Shown here: one piece after another, positions 18,656 through 27,035 of the stretch | How the letters are laid out: each line of letters starts with the position of its first letter | Numbering within the stretch: the stretch's first letter is position 1 | NCBI GenBank assembly: GCA_963724015.1 | Contig: CAVRTM010000002.1 | Span: forward strand, 91,478-155,477 | DNA: 64,000 bases | Origin: CAVRTM01 sp963724015 | GTDB taxonomy: Bacteria > Actinomycetota > Actinomycetes > Actinomycetales > Dermatophilaceae | Direction: 5' to 3' | Made by a program: the position numbers and the translations under genes | Notes under the pieces: model-generated | What the model saw: the letters and a program-made list of their open reading frames with translations, nothing else | What the model was told of the DNA's origin: nothing | Databases searched by the model: none

Positions 18656-19617
18656 CGCGGTCTCCCTTCGGCACCGTCGTCGCCGGTGAGGGCGATGAAC
18701 GCGTCCTCGAGGCCGCGCGGGGTGATCTCGAGGTCGCGGGCGCCGGTGTGAGGTGAGCAGGTGACGGGCCACGGCGTCGGTGTCCCGGGAGTGGATCAGC
18801 ACGGTGTCACCGCGCACCTCGACGCTGTCGACGCCCGGGACGGCCCGCAGCGCCGGCGACTGCTCGTCGGCGCCGGGCAGCGTGGCCCGCACGGTGCGGC
18901 CGGCGGACATCGCCTTGATCTCGGACGAGGTGCCGTCGGCCACGATCCGGCCCTGGCGGACCAGCACGATCGCGGTCGGCGTAGGCGTCGGCCTCCTCGA
19001 GGTAGTGCGTGGCGAAGAGCACCGTGCGCCCCCGAGCGGCGTCCTCGCGGATGGCTGCCCAGAAGTCCCGGCGGCCCTCGACGTCCATGCCGGTGGTCGG
19101 CTCGTCCAGGATGAGCAGCTCGGGGTCGGACAGCAGGGCCATGGCGAACCGGAGCCGCTGCTGCTCACCGCCCGAGCACTTCCCGACGCGCCGGCCCGCG
19201 ATGCCGGTGATGCCGGCCCGCTCCAGCACCTCGGCGGCCGGGCGGCTGTCGGCGAACAGGCTCGCGGTCAGCTCCACCGTCTCGGCGACGGTGAGGTCCT
19301 TCAGCAGGCCGCCCGGACTGCATCACCGCCGAGACGAGCCCGCGCGCGATGGCATCGGCCGGCGGGCCAGTCCGTAGACCTCCACCTCGCCGCTGGTCGG
19401 CCGGGACAGGCCCAGGATGATGTCGATGGTCGAGGTCTTGCCGGCCCCGTTGGGTCCCAGGAAGGCCACGACCTCACCGGGGGCGATGGTGAGGTCGATC
19501 CCCCGCACCGCCTCCACGGCGCCGAAGCTCCGGTGCACCCCGCGCAGCCGGACGGCCGGGGGGATGTCCCCGCCCGGCCGTCCGGCACGCGCTCGTCTCT
19601 GCGCTCGTCACTGTCAT
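18652..19617 (-). CDS. ABC transporter ATP-binding protein (DrrA-like), frameshifted
   Basis: The nucleotide-binding subunit of an exporter. Visible motifs are Walker A FLGPNGAGKTSTIDI, signature CSGGEQQRLRFAMALL, Walker B LLILDEPTTGMD and the switch His in FATHYLEEADAYADR. The C-terminal extension (IVADGTSSEIKAMSAGRTVR) is typical of DrrA-type ATPases. Frame changes are needed near 19310-19350, 18975 and 18745. The ATG at 19617 is the best start but is itself followed by a frame change near 19560, so the N-terminus is uncertain. It heads the operon ATPase-permease-kinase-regulator, a common arrangement for stress or antibiotic efflux. Confidence 0.82.
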
Positions 19618-19686
19618 GGGCCCATCGTGGCGTGGCCGACCGCCCCGCCGCCGCCGCTTTCGGTCACGGCGGCGCCGTGACATCCG

Positions 19687-21078
19687 TCAGCAGCCGAGCA
19701 GGCGCGCCGCGAGGTAGGCCTCGACCTGGTCCAGGGAGACGCGCTCCTGGCCCATCGAGTCGCGCTCGCGCACGGTGACGGCCTGGTCCTCCAGGGTGTC
19801 GAAGTCGACGGTGACGCAGAACGGCGTACCGATCTCGTCCTGGCGCCGGTAGCGGCGGCCGATGGCGCCCGCGTCGTCGAAGTCGACCATCCAGCTCTGC
19901 CGCAGGCGGGCCGCGAGCTCCTTGGCCTTCGGCGTGAGGTCGGCGTTGCGCGACAGCGGCAGCACGGCGACCTTGATCGGGGCGAGGCGCTTGTCCAGGC
20001 GCAGCACGACGCGCTTGTCGACGCCGCCCTTGGTGTTGGGCGCCTCGTCCTCGGTGTAGGCGTCGACGAGGAACGTCATCAGCGAGCGGGACAGCCCCGC
20101 CGCGGGCTCGATGACGTACGGCGTGTAGCGCTCACCGCTGGTCTGGTCGAGGTAGCTGAGGTCGGCGCCCGAGTGCTGGGCGTGCGTCTTGAGGTCGAAG
20201 TCGGTGCGGTTGGCGACGCCCTCGAGCTCGCCCCACTCGGAGCCGGTGAAGCCGAAGCGGTACTCGATGTCGACCGTGCGCGTCGAGTAGTGGGAGAGCT
20301 TCTCCTTCGGGTGCTCGAAGTGCCGCAGGTTCTCGGGCTTGATGCCGAGGTCGAGGTACCACTGGGTGCGCGCGTCGATCCAGTACTGGTGCCACTGCTC
20401 GTCCTCGCCCGGGGCGACGAAGAACTCCATCTCCATCTGCTCGAACTCGCGGGTGCGGAAGATGAAGTTGCCCGGGGTGATCTCGTTGCGGAAGCTCTTG
20501 CCGATCTGGGCGATGCCGAACGGCGGCTTCTTGCGCGCGGAGTTCAGGATGTTGGCGAAGTTGAGGAAGATGCCCTGGGCCGTCTCGGGCCGCAGGTAGT
20601 GCAGCCCCGACTCGTCCTCGACCACGCCGAGGTAGGTCTTGAGCATGCCGTTGAACTCGCGCGGCTCGGTCCACGCACCGCGGGTGCCGCAGTGCGGGCA
20701 GGCGATGTCGGCCAGGGCGACGCTGTCGGGGTCGGCGATGCCCTTCTTCTCGGCGTGGGTCTCCTGCAGGTGGTCGGCCCGGAAGCGCTTGTGGCAGCTC
20801 TGGCACTCGGTCAGCGGGTCGGTGAACGTCGCCAGGTGGCCCGATGCCTCCCAGGTGCGGGTCGGCAGGATCACCGAGGAGTCCAGCCCGACGATGTCGT
20901 CCCGCTGCTGGACCATCGACCTCCACCACTGGCGCTTGATGTTGTCCTTGAGCGCCACGCCGAGCGGGCCGTAGTCCCACGCGGACCGGGTGCCGCCGTA
21001 GATCTCGCCGCTCGGGAAGACAAAGCCCCTGCGCTTGCAGAGGCTGACGACGGTGTCGATGGTGGAGGTAGCAGCCAT
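19687..21078 (-). CDS. glyS: Glycyl-tRNA synthetase, single-chain class II type
   Basis: Charges tRNA-Gly; 463 residues, the usual length of the homodimeric alpha2-type enzyme. The N-terminus reads CKRRGFVFPSGEIYGG. A zinc-ribbon-like insertion has paired Cys (CQSCHKRF, CPHCGTRG). Class II motifs include FRNEITPGNFIFRTREFEQM (motif 2) and GLSRSLMTFLVDAY (motif 3 region). The substrate loop GSEWGELEGVANRTDFDL and the anticodon-binding C-terminal domain starting near LAPIKVAVLPLSRN are present. I prefer the ATG at 21078 to the GTG six bases upstream. The divergent neighbour at 21182 is a small membrane protein. Confidence 0.97.
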   Translation of the reverse strand: MAATSTIDTVVSLCKRRGFVFPSGEIYGGTRSAWDYGPLGVALKDNIKRQWWRSMVQQRDDIVGLDSSVILPTRTWEASGHLATFTDPLTECQSCHKRFRADHLQETHAEKKGIADPDSVALADIACPHCGTRGAWTEPREFNGMLKTYLGVVEDESGLHYLRPETAQGIFLNFANILNSARKKPPFGIAQIGKSFRNEITPGNFIFRTREFEQMEMEFFVAPGEDEQWHQYWIDARTQWYLDLGIKPENLRHFEHPKEKLSHYSTRTVDIEYRFGFTGSEWGELEGVANRTDFDLKTHAQHSGADLSYLDQTSGERYTPYVIEPAAGLSRSLMTFLVDAYTEDEAPNTKGGVDKRVVLRLDKRLAPIKVAVLPLSRNADLTPKAKELAARLRQSWMVDFDDAGAIGRRYRRQDEIGTPFCVTVDFDTLEDQAVTVRERDSMGQERVSLDQVEAYLAARLLGC

Positions 21079-21181
21079 GGGCACAGGCTATCGGTGCCCG
21101 CGGGCGGGGATGACCGCCCGTACGCCGCTCGCGCTCCCCTCGCCTCCGGGGGCACCGGGGGCGCTCCCGTACCCTCGGAGC

Positions 21182-21472
21182 GTGCCGAACACCCTGCGCC
21201 AGTCCGTCGAGCGCGCCAGCCTGCCGCTGCTCTCCCGCCTCAGCGCGCTGCCCCGCCCCGTCCCGTTCGCGGCCATGCTGGCCCTGCTCGTGGTGGGCGC
21301 CCTGGTGGGAGGCCCGGTCGGCTTCGTGCTCATGGGCGTGGCCACGCTGTTCGTGGCCTGGCTGCTCTACCTCTCCTGGCCGCGGCTGACCGCCACCGAG
21401 CGGCTGATGCGCTGTGCCGTGGTGCTGCTGGCGGCCGCCCTCGCGGTCGTCCAGCTCTTCCCCCGACCGTGA
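21182..21472 (+). CDS. Small membrane protein, DUF6703-like
   Basis: A 96-residue protein starting at GTG with an amphipathic N-terminus (PNTLRQSVERASLPLLSRL). Two or three hydrophobic helices follow, including MLALLVVGALVGGPVGFVLM and AVVLLAAALAVVQLF. A conserved YLSWPRLTATERLMR loop joins them. Proteins of this pattern sit beside glyS in several actinobacteria, which is the basis for the DUF6703 suggestion. Function is unknown. It ends only nine bases before the Zur box of the zinc operon. Confidence 0.72.
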   Translation: MPNTLRQSVERASLPLLSRLSALPRPVPFAAMLALLVVGALVGGPVGFVLMGVATLFVAWLLYLSWPRLTATERLMRCAVVLLAAALAVVQLFPRP

Positions 21473-21480
21473 GCCGATTT

Positions 21481-21495
21481 TGACAATCATTCTCA
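21481..21495 (+). promoter_or_regulatory. Zur box upstream of the zinc-uptake operon
   Basis: TGACAATCATTCTCA is a 7-1-7 inverted repeat with six of seven arm positions matching, and it fits the actinobacterial Zur consensus (TGAAAATCATTTTCA). It is a rare A+T-rich island in this G+C-rich window. It lies 20 bases before znuA, where bound zinc-loaded Zur would block transcription. The regulator itself is the last gene of the operon. Confidence 0.88.
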
Positions 21496-21515
21496 ACTGA
21501 GACGACACTGCCGGT

Positions 21516-22463
21516 ATGACGTCCTCCCGGCTCCCGTTCGCGCGCGTCGCCATCCCCCTGCTCGCCGCGTCCATCGGGCTGGGCTCGGCCGGCTGCGCCG
21601 CCGGCTCCCCGGGCCCGGGCACCGGCTCCGGCACGCTGGCCACGGTCGCGTCCTTCTACCCGCTGCAGCTCGCCACGGCCGAGATCGGTGGCGCCCACGT
21701 CAGCGTCCTGGGCCTCACCAAGCCCGGCGCCGAGCCGCACGACCTCGAGCTGACCCCGCGGGACGTCGGCGCCGTGAGCAAGGCGGCCGTGGTGGTCTAC
21801 GAGAAGGGCCTGCAGCCGGCCGTCGACCAGGCGGTCGACCAGGAGGCGCCGGACCGTGCCCTGGACGTCTCCACCGCCGCAGACCTCGACCTGACCTTCA
21901 CCCCGATCGAGTCCGGGCAGCAGCACGCCGACGCGGCCGGCAGCACCGACCCCCACTTCTGGCTGGACCCGGTGCGCTACTCCGCCGTGGCGCAGGCCGT
22001 CGCCGACCGGCTGACGCGCCTCGACCCGGCCCACCGGGCCGACTACGCCGCCAACGCCAAGGCCTTCCGGGCGAAGCTCGCGGCGCTGCACCGCGACCTG
22101 CGCAGGGGCCTGGCCCACTGCACCAGCACCTCGATCGTCACCAGCCACAACGCCTTCGGCTACCTCGCCCAGCGCTACGGGTTGACCCAGGTCGGCATCA
22201 CCGGGCTCTCCCCGGAGGCCGAGCCGGAGCCGGCCAAGCTCGCCGAGGTCGCCCGGTACGTCCGGGCGCACCACGTCACCACCGTCTACGCCGAGACGCT
22301 GGTGAGCCCGGCGATCGCCGACACGGTGGCCAAGGAGACCGGCGCGACCGTGGCGACCCTCGACCCGATCGAGGGCCTGACCGGCTCCTCCGCCGGCCGG
22401 GACTACTTCGAGGTCATGCGCTCCAACCTCGCGACGCTGCGCGCCGGCCAGGGGTGCTCGTGA
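21516..22463 (+). CDS. znuA: Zinc ABC transporter substrate-binding lipoprotein
   Basis: A 315-residue cluster A-I metal-binding lipoprotein. The signal peptide ends in the lipobox GSAGC (Cys near residue 28). The mature fold has VASFYPLQLATAEIGG, KPGAEPHDLELTPRD with the first metal His, a loop with QQHADAAGSTDPHFWLDP giving further His ligands, and TSHNAFGYLAQRYGL. The C-terminal DPIEGL region carries the usual Asp/Glu ligand. The His ligands plus the Zur box favour zinc over manganese. The stop overlaps the znuC start. Confidence 0.93.
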   Translation: MTSSRLPFARVAIPLLAASIGLGSAGCAAGSPGPGTGSGTLATVASFYPLQLATAEIGGAHVSVLGLTKPGAEPHDLELTPRDVGAVSKAAVVVYEKGLQPAVDQAVDQEAPDRALDVSTAADLDLTFTPIESGQQHADAAGSTDPHFWLDPVRYSAVAQAVADRLTRLDPAHRADYAANAKAFRAKLAALHRDLRRGLAHCTSTSIVTSHNAFGYLAQRYGLTQVGITGLSPEAEPEPAKLAEVARYVRAHHVTTVYAETLVSPAIADTVAKETGATVATLDPIEGLTGSSAGRDYFEVMRSNLATLRAGQGCS

Positions 22464-23293
22464 GCGACCGGGGCGGGAGCGCACCCGCCGTCCTCTCGCT
22501 GCGCTCGGCCGCCTTCGGCTACGACGACCGGCCGGCTGTCTCCGACGTGACCCTCGACGTGCGCCCCGGGGAGGTGGTGGCCCTGCTCGGGCCCAACGGC
22601 TCGGGCAAGTCGACCCTGGTCCGCGGCCTGCTCGGCCTGAACCACCACCTGGCCGGGCAGGTGTCGATGTTCGGCACGCCCATCGCCGACTTCTCCGACC
22701 ACGCCCGGCTGGGCTACGTCCCGCAGCGGCACACCCTCTCGGCCTCGGTGCGCGCCACGGTGCAGGAGGTCGTGGCGATCGGTCGGCTGCCGCACCAGGG
22801 CTGGCTCGGGCGGCAGAACGGCCACGACCGGGCCGTCGTCGCGCAGGCGCTCGAGCTCGTCGGCCTCGAGGACCAGGCCTGCGCCGACGTCAGCACGCTC
22901 TCCGGTGGCCAGCAGCGGCGCGTGCTCATCGCCCGCGCGCTCGCGGCCGAGCCCGACGTCCTCATCATGGACGAGCCGACCGCCGGCGTGGACGCCGCCA
23001 GCCAGCAGGTGCTCTCCCGGGTGCTCGCCCGCCTCGCCGCCCGCGGCACGACGATGGTCATCGTCACGCACGAGCTCGCCGCGCTCGAGGACATCGTCAC
23101 CCGCATCCTGCTGGTCAGCGGCGGCTCCCTGACCTTCGACGGCACGCCGGCGGACTTCGCCCGCGAGCAGAGCGCCTACGCCCTGGCCCACGACGGGCAC
23201 CACCACGAGTCCGAGAACCGCGACCGTGCCGCCACGCGCACGCCGACGCCGGCCGCGGGACCGCTGGACCGGTCGGAGGACCACCATGCCTGA
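22460..23293 (+). CDS. znuC: Zinc ABC transporter ATP-binding protein
   Basis: The cytoplasmic ATPase of the zinc importer, 277 residues. It shows Walker A LLGPNGSGKSTLVRG, Q-loop region GYVPQRHTL, signature TLSGGQQRRVLIARAL, Walker B VLIMDEPTAGVD and the switch His in IVTHELAAL. I start at the GTG at 22460, which makes a GTGA overlap with the znuA stop; a GTG six bases upstream is also possible. The C-terminal 35 residues are His/Asp/Glu-rich (DGHHHESENRDR), possibly binding zinc. It overlaps znuB by eight bases. Confidence 0.93.
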   Translation: MSDRGGSAPAVLSLRSAAFGYDDRPAVSDVTLDVRPGEVVALLGPNGSGKSTLVRGLLGLNHHLAGQVSMFGTPIADFSDHARLGYVPQRHTLSASVRATVQEVVAIGRLPHQGWLGRQNGHDRAVVAQALELVGLEDQACADVSTLSGGQQRRVLIARALAAEPDVLIMDEPTAGVDAASQQVLSRVLARLAARGTTMVIVTHELAALEDIVTRILLVSGGSLTFDGTPADFAREQSAYALAHDGHHHESENRDRAATRTPTPAAGPLDRSEDHHA

Positions 23294-24314
23294 GCTGCTC
23301 ACCTACGACTTCATGCAGCGCGCCCTGCTCGCCGCCCTGCTGGTCGGGCTCGCCGCCCCCATGGTCGGTGTGTTCCTCGTCCAGCGCCGGCTGTCCCTCA
23401 TCGGCGACGGCATGGGGCACGTGGCCCTGGCCGGGGTCGCGGTGGGCGTGCTCACCGGAGCCGCCCCGGTGCTCACCGCGCTCGTGGCCGCCGTCGCGGC
23501 CGCGGTGCTGATCGAGGTCGTCCGCGCGCGGGGGCGCACCAGCGGGGACGTCGCGCTGGCGGTGCTGTTCTACGGCGGGATCGCCGCAGGCGTCGTGATC
23601 ATCTCCCGCTCGACCAGCGGTACGCCGAGCAACCTCACGTCGTACCTCTTCGGTGCCATCACCACCACCAGCCGAGGCGACCTGTGGGTCTTCGCGGCGC
23701 TGGCCGTCGTCGTCGTCGGCACGACGTGGGCGCTGCGCCCGCGGCTGTTCGCGGTGGCCAACGACGAGGAGTACGCCCGGGCCACCGGGATGCGGGTCAC
23801 CGCGCTCAACATCACGCTGGCGGTGCTGACCGCCGTGACCGTGGTCGTGGCGATGCGGGTGGTCGGCCTGCTGCTGATCAGCGCCCTGATGATCGTGCCC
23901 AACGCCGCGGCGCAGCTGCTCGCCGGCAGCTTCCGCTCGGCGATCCGGGTCGCTGTGCTCATCGGTGTGCTGTCCAGCGTGGGCGGCGTCGCCACCTCCT
24001 TCTACGCCGACACCCCGTCCGGGGGCACCATCGTCCTGATCGCGATCGGGGTGTTCCTGCTCAGCGCCGCCACCGCCGGGGTCCGCGGCCGCCTCCACGC
24101 CCGGCGCCACCGGGAGGCCGAGCGGCACGACCACGAGCACGGCAGCGGGTGCGGCCATCCCGCCGTCCAGCACGACGACCACCTCGACTACCTCCACGAC
24201 GGGCACCGCCACGCCCCGCACGGGGGTCACTACGACGAGCACGAACCGTCCTCCCCCGACCCGCTGGCCCGCGCCTCCAGCGCCCGGGACCGCGCCGACG
24301 ACGGGAGGCACTGA
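23286..24314 (+). CDS. znuB: Zinc ABC transporter permease with His-rich C-terminal tail
   Basis: The ABC-3 family membrane subunit, 342 residues with eight or nine helices. Visible features are LAAPMVGVFLVQRRLSLIGD, GHVALAGVAVGVLTG, and the conserved VVGLLLISALMIVPNAAAQLL. After the last helix (near residue 258) a cytoplasmic tail of about 80 residues is packed with His and Asp (ERHDHEHGSGCGHP, HLDYLHDGHRHAPHGGHYDE). This is unusual for ZnuB and looks like a metal-buffering extension. The ATG at 23286 overlaps the znuC end, and zur follows two bases after the stop. Confidence 0.92.
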   Translation: MPELLTYDFMQRALLAALLVGLAAPMVGVFLVQRRLSLIGDGMGHVALAGVAVGVLTGAAPVLTALVAAVAAAVLIEVVRARGRTSGDVALAVLFYGGIAAGVVIISRSTSGTPSNLTSYLFGAITTTSRGDLWVFAALAVVVVGTTWALRPRLFAVANDEEYARATGMRVTALNITLAVLTAVTVVVAMRVVGLLLISALMIVPNAAAQLLAGSFRSAIRVAVLIGVLSSVGGVATSFYADTPSGGTIVLIAIGVFLLSAATAGVRGRLHARRHREAERHDHEHGSGCGHPAVQHDDHLDYLHDGHRHAPHGGHYDEHEPSSPDPLARASSARDRADDGRH

Positions 24315-24316
24315 CG

Positions 24317-24718
24317 ATGGCCGAGCCGGCCCGCAGACCGACCCGGCAGCGCGCCGCGGTGCAGACGCTGCTCAGCGACACCGACGACTTCACCTCCGCC
24401 CAGGACCTGCACGCACGGCTGCGGGGTGCCGGGCAGACGGTCGGCCTGGCCACGGTCTACCGCACCCTGCAGGCCCTGGCCGCCGACGGCGAGGTCGACG
24501 TGCTGCGCACCGACGACGGCGAGGCGGTCTACCGCCGCTGCAGCACCGGGCACCACCACCACCTGGTCTGCCGCGCCTGCGGACGCACCGTGGAGGTCGA
24601 GGGGCCGGCGGTGGAGCACTGGGCCGACACGGTGAGCGCCGAGCACGGCTTCGTGGACGTCCGCCACACCCTGGAGATCGTCGGCACCTGCGCCGACTGC
24701 GCGGCTGCGGGTCGCTGA
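24317..24718 (+). CDS. zur: Zinc uptake regulator, Fur family
   Basis: A 133-residue Fur-family repressor. The winged helix includes TRQRAAVQTLLSDTDDF and GLATVYRTLQALAADGEVDV. The metal-binding half has GHHHHLVCRACG, VEVEGPAVEHWADTVSAEHGF and a second CxxC (CADC) forming the structural zinc site. The gene is the last of the zinc operon, two bases after znuB, so it should be repressed through the Zur box at 21481 in a negative loop. Zinc rather than iron specificity is inferred from operon and operator. Confidence 0.93.
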   Translation: MAEPARRPTRQRAAVQTLLSDTDDFTSAQDLHARLRGAGQTVGLATVYRTLQALAADGEVDVLRTDDGEAVYRRCSTGHHHHLVCRACGRTVEVEGPAVEHWADTVSAEHGFVDVRHTLEIVGTCADCAAAGR

Positions 24719-24740
24719 GCCGCGGTGTGCCGTCCCGGGC

Positions 24741-25550
24741 TCAGGCCCCCGGGCGCACCTGCTCCGTCAGCTCGGGGCTCCCACCGACCGCGTCGACCGC
24801 GCCACCGTAGCGGCGGTCGCGGGCGGCGTAGATCTCGATCGCCCGCCACAGGTCGCGGCGGTCGAAGTCGGGCCACAGCGTGTCGAGGAACACCATCTCG
24901 GCGTAGGCGGACTGCCACAGCAGGAAGTTGCTGGTGCGCTGCTCGCCCGAGGAGCGCACGAACAGGTCGACGTCGGGCATGTCGGGGTTGTCGAGGTAGC
25001 GGCCGATGGTGCGCTCGTCGATGGCCCCCGGCCGCAGCCGGCCGCGCGCCACCTCCTCGGCGATCCGGCGGGTGGCGTCGGCGATCTCGGCCCGGCCGCC
25101 GTAGTTGACGCACATCGTCAGGGTCAGCACGTCGTTGTGCCGGGTCAGCTCCTGGGCGACCTCGAGCTCCTTGATCACGCTGCGCCAGAGCCGCGGCCGC
25201 CGGCCGGCCCAGCGGACCCGCACGCCCCACTCGTTGAGGATGTCCCGCCGGCGGCGGATGACGTCGCGGTTGAAGCCCATGAGGAAGCGCACCTCATCGG
25301 GTGAGCGCTTCCAGTTCTCGGTCGAGAACGCGTAGGCCGACACGTGCCGGACGCCGACCTCGATGCAGCCGGCGACCACGTCGAGCAGGGAGGCCTCACC
25401 CGCCTCGTGGCCCTTGGTGCGCGGCAGCCCGCGGGCGTTGGCCCACCGGCCGTTGCCGTCCATGACGATGGCGACGTGCCGGGGCACCAGGTCGGCCGGC
25501 ACGGCCGGCGGCCGCGCCCCCGACGGGTGCGGGAAGGGCGGCGTCGTCAT
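24741..25550 (-). CDS. uppS: Isoprenyl (undecaprenyl-type) diphosphate synthase
   Basis: A cis-prenyltransferase that makes the lipid carrier for cell-wall precursors; 269 residues. Conserved regions are HVAIVMDGNGRWANARGL (region I with the catalytic Asp), YAFSTENWKRSPDEV, NYGGRAEIADATRRIAEEV, and the IPP-binding region V reading DLFVRSSGEQRTSNFLLWQ, followed by AYAEMVFLDTLWPDF. Product chain length is not readable (C50 decaprenyl is usual in some actinobacteria). The ATG at 25550 overlaps the recO stop (ATGA), giving a recO-uppS unit. The zur gene converges on it. Confidence 0.95.
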   Translation of the reverse strand: MTTPPFPHPSGARPPAVPADLVPRHVAIVMDGNGRWANARGLPRTKGHEAGEASLLDVVAGCIEVGVRHVSAYAFSTENWKRSPDEVRFLMGFNRDVIRRRRDILNEWGVRVRWAGRRPRLWRSVIKELEVAQELTRHNDVLTLTMCVNYGGRAEIADATRRIAEEVARGRLRPGAIDERTIGRYLDNPDMPDVDLFVRSSGEQRTSNFLLWQSAYAEMVFLDTLWPDFDRRDLWRAIEIYAARDRRYGGAVDAVGGSPELTEQVRPGA

Positions 25551-26275
25551 ACCCGCTCCACCAGGCGGAGGGACCGGACCCCGCGCTCGAGGTGCCACTG
25601 CAGGAAGGCGGTGACCAGGCCGCTGCCCTCGCGGCGGTGCTGCGGAGCGCTGGCGTCGGCGACCACCCAGTCGCCCGCGAGCAGGGAGGCCAGCAGCTCG
25701 AGGGTCTGCAGGGCCGGCGCGGCGGAGCCGGGGGTGCGGCAGGACGGGCAGACGGTGCCGCCGCTCGCGAGGTTGAACGCCTTGTGCGGCCCGGGCGCCC
25801 CGCACCGCGCGCAGTCGTGGAAGCTCGGCGCCCAGCCGGCGACCGCGAGGGAGCGCAGCAGGTAGGCGTCGAGCACCAGGCCGGTCTCGTGCTCGCCGCC
25901 GGCCAGCGAGCTCAGGCCCCCGGCCAGCAGCAGGAACTGCTGGACCGACGGCGCCCGCTCCTCGGTCAGCCGCTCGGCCGTCTCGAGCATCGCCGTCGCT
26001 GCGGTGTAGGCGACGTAGTCCCGGGCGATCGCGTCGCCGTACGGGGCGAGGGTCTCGGCCTGCGTCACCGTGTCGAGCGAGCGCCCTTCGTAGAGCTGGA
26101 CGTCGACGACCATCGAGGGCTCGAGCCGCGCACCGAACCGTGAGCGGGTGCGCCGCACGCCCTTGGCGACCGCGCGCACCTTGCCGTGCTGACGGGTCAG
26201 CAGCGTCACGATGCGGTCGGCCTCGCCCAGCTTCTGGGTGCGCAGGACGATCGCCGCGTCGCGGTAGAGGGGCAT
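25547..26275 (-). CDS. recO: DNA repair protein RecO
   Basis: A recombination mediator of the RecFOR pathway, 242 residues. The N-terminal OB fold reads YRDAAIVLRTQKLGEADRIV, TRQHGKVRAVAKGVRRTRSR and RLEPSMVVDVQLYEGRSLDT. The zinc site is complete (CARCG and VCPSC) within the C-terminal helical domain. The ATG at 26275 is canonical (MPLYRDAA). It is coupled to uppS by a 4-base overlap. Placement between leuA and uppS is the usual order in related actinobacteria. Confidence 0.95.
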   Translation of the reverse strand: MPLYRDAAIVLRTQKLGEADRIVTLLTRQHGKVRAVAKGVRRTRSRFGARLEPSMVVDVQLYEGRSLDTVTQAETLAPYGDAIARDYVAYTAATAMLETAERLTEERAPSVQQFLLLAGGLSSLAGGEHETGLVLDAYLLRSLAVAGWAPSFHDCARCGAPGPHKAFNLASGGTVCPSCRTPGSAAPALQTLELLASLLAGDWVVADASAPQHRREGSGLVTAFLQWHLERGVRSLRLVERV

Positions 26276-26324
26276 GGGTCCAGTGTCCTACGCGCAGGCG
26301 ACATCGCCGGTACGCCGTGCCGGG

Positions 26325-26981
26325 TCAGGCACGCGCGACCGCGGACACCGCGTCGGCCACGGGCGTGCCGCCGCCGGTCAGCTCGAGGACCCGGTGCACG
26401 GTGCCGGGCGCGTGCAGCAGCTCCGCCAGGACGGCCGCGACGTCGTCCCGGCTGACGTCGCCGTAGCCGATGGCCGGGCCGAGGTGCACCGTGCCGGTGC
26501 CGGGGTCGTCGGTGAGCGTGCCCGGGCGCAGGATGGTCCAGTCCAGTCCGCTGGCGGCGAGGTGGACGTCGGACGCGCGCTTGACGCGCACGTAGTTCTC
26601 GAAGGTGTCGGAGACCTGGCCGCCGCGGCCGGCGTCCATGAACACCGACACCAGGACGAACCGGCGCACCCCCGCGGCGGACGCGGCGTCGACCAGCCGG
26701 ACCGCCGCCTCGCCGTCGATCGCGTTGGTCGCCTCGGGTCCGCCCCGGCCGCCGGCACCGGCGCTGAAGACCACGGCGTCGGCGCCGCGCAGGGCCCCGG
26801 CCAGCTGCCGCGGCGTGGCGGCGGCCAGGTCCAGCACCAGGGGCTCGACCCCGGACGCCTCCAGGTCCGGCGCCTGCTCCGCGGCGCGGACCAGCCCGAC
26901 CGGCTGGTCCCCCCGCTGGGCGAGCAGGGTGCCGAGCCGCAGCCCGACCTTTCCATGGCCTCCGGCGATGACGGTCCTCAT
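26325..26981 (-). CDS. NAD(P)-binding SDR-like protein
   Basis: An atypical short-chain dehydrogenase, 218 residues. The Rossmann motif is VIAGGHGKVGLRLGTLLAQ. It continues with DAVVFSAGAGGRGG, FVLVSVFMDAGRG and RASDVHLAASGLDWTILRPG, typical of NmrA/SDR_a5-type proteins that may bind cofactor without being classical dehydrogenases. The substrate is unknown. I start at ATG 26981. It diverges from the AlkB-like gene, and a perfect SOS box sits between the two starts, so it may also be DNA-damage controlled. Confidence 0.85.
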   Translation of the reverse strand: MRTVIAGGHGKVGLRLGTLLAQRGDQPVGLVRAAEQAPDLEASGVEPLVLDLAAATPRQLAGALRGADAVVFSAGAGGRGGPEATNAIDGEAAVRLVDAASAAGVRRFVLVSVFMDAGRGGQVSDTFENYVRVKRASDVHLAASGLDWTILRPGTLTDDPGTGTVHLGPAIGYGDVSRDDVAAVLAELLHAPGTVHRVLELTGGGTPVADAVSAVARA

Positions 26982-26998
26982 GGCTCCATCGTGCCGCA

Positions 26999-27014
26999 TC
27001 GAACGCACGTTCGA
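26999..27014. promoter_or_regulatory. LexA (SOS) box between SDR and alkB-like genes
   Basis: TCGAACGCACGTTCGA is a perfect match to the actinobacterial SOS box TCGAAC-N4-GTTCGA. It lies 22 bases before the AlkB-like start and 18 bases before the SDR start on the other strand, where LexA would cover both promoters. Confidence 0.85.
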
Positions 27015-27035
27015 AGAAGGGAGTACGCTGGCGCC

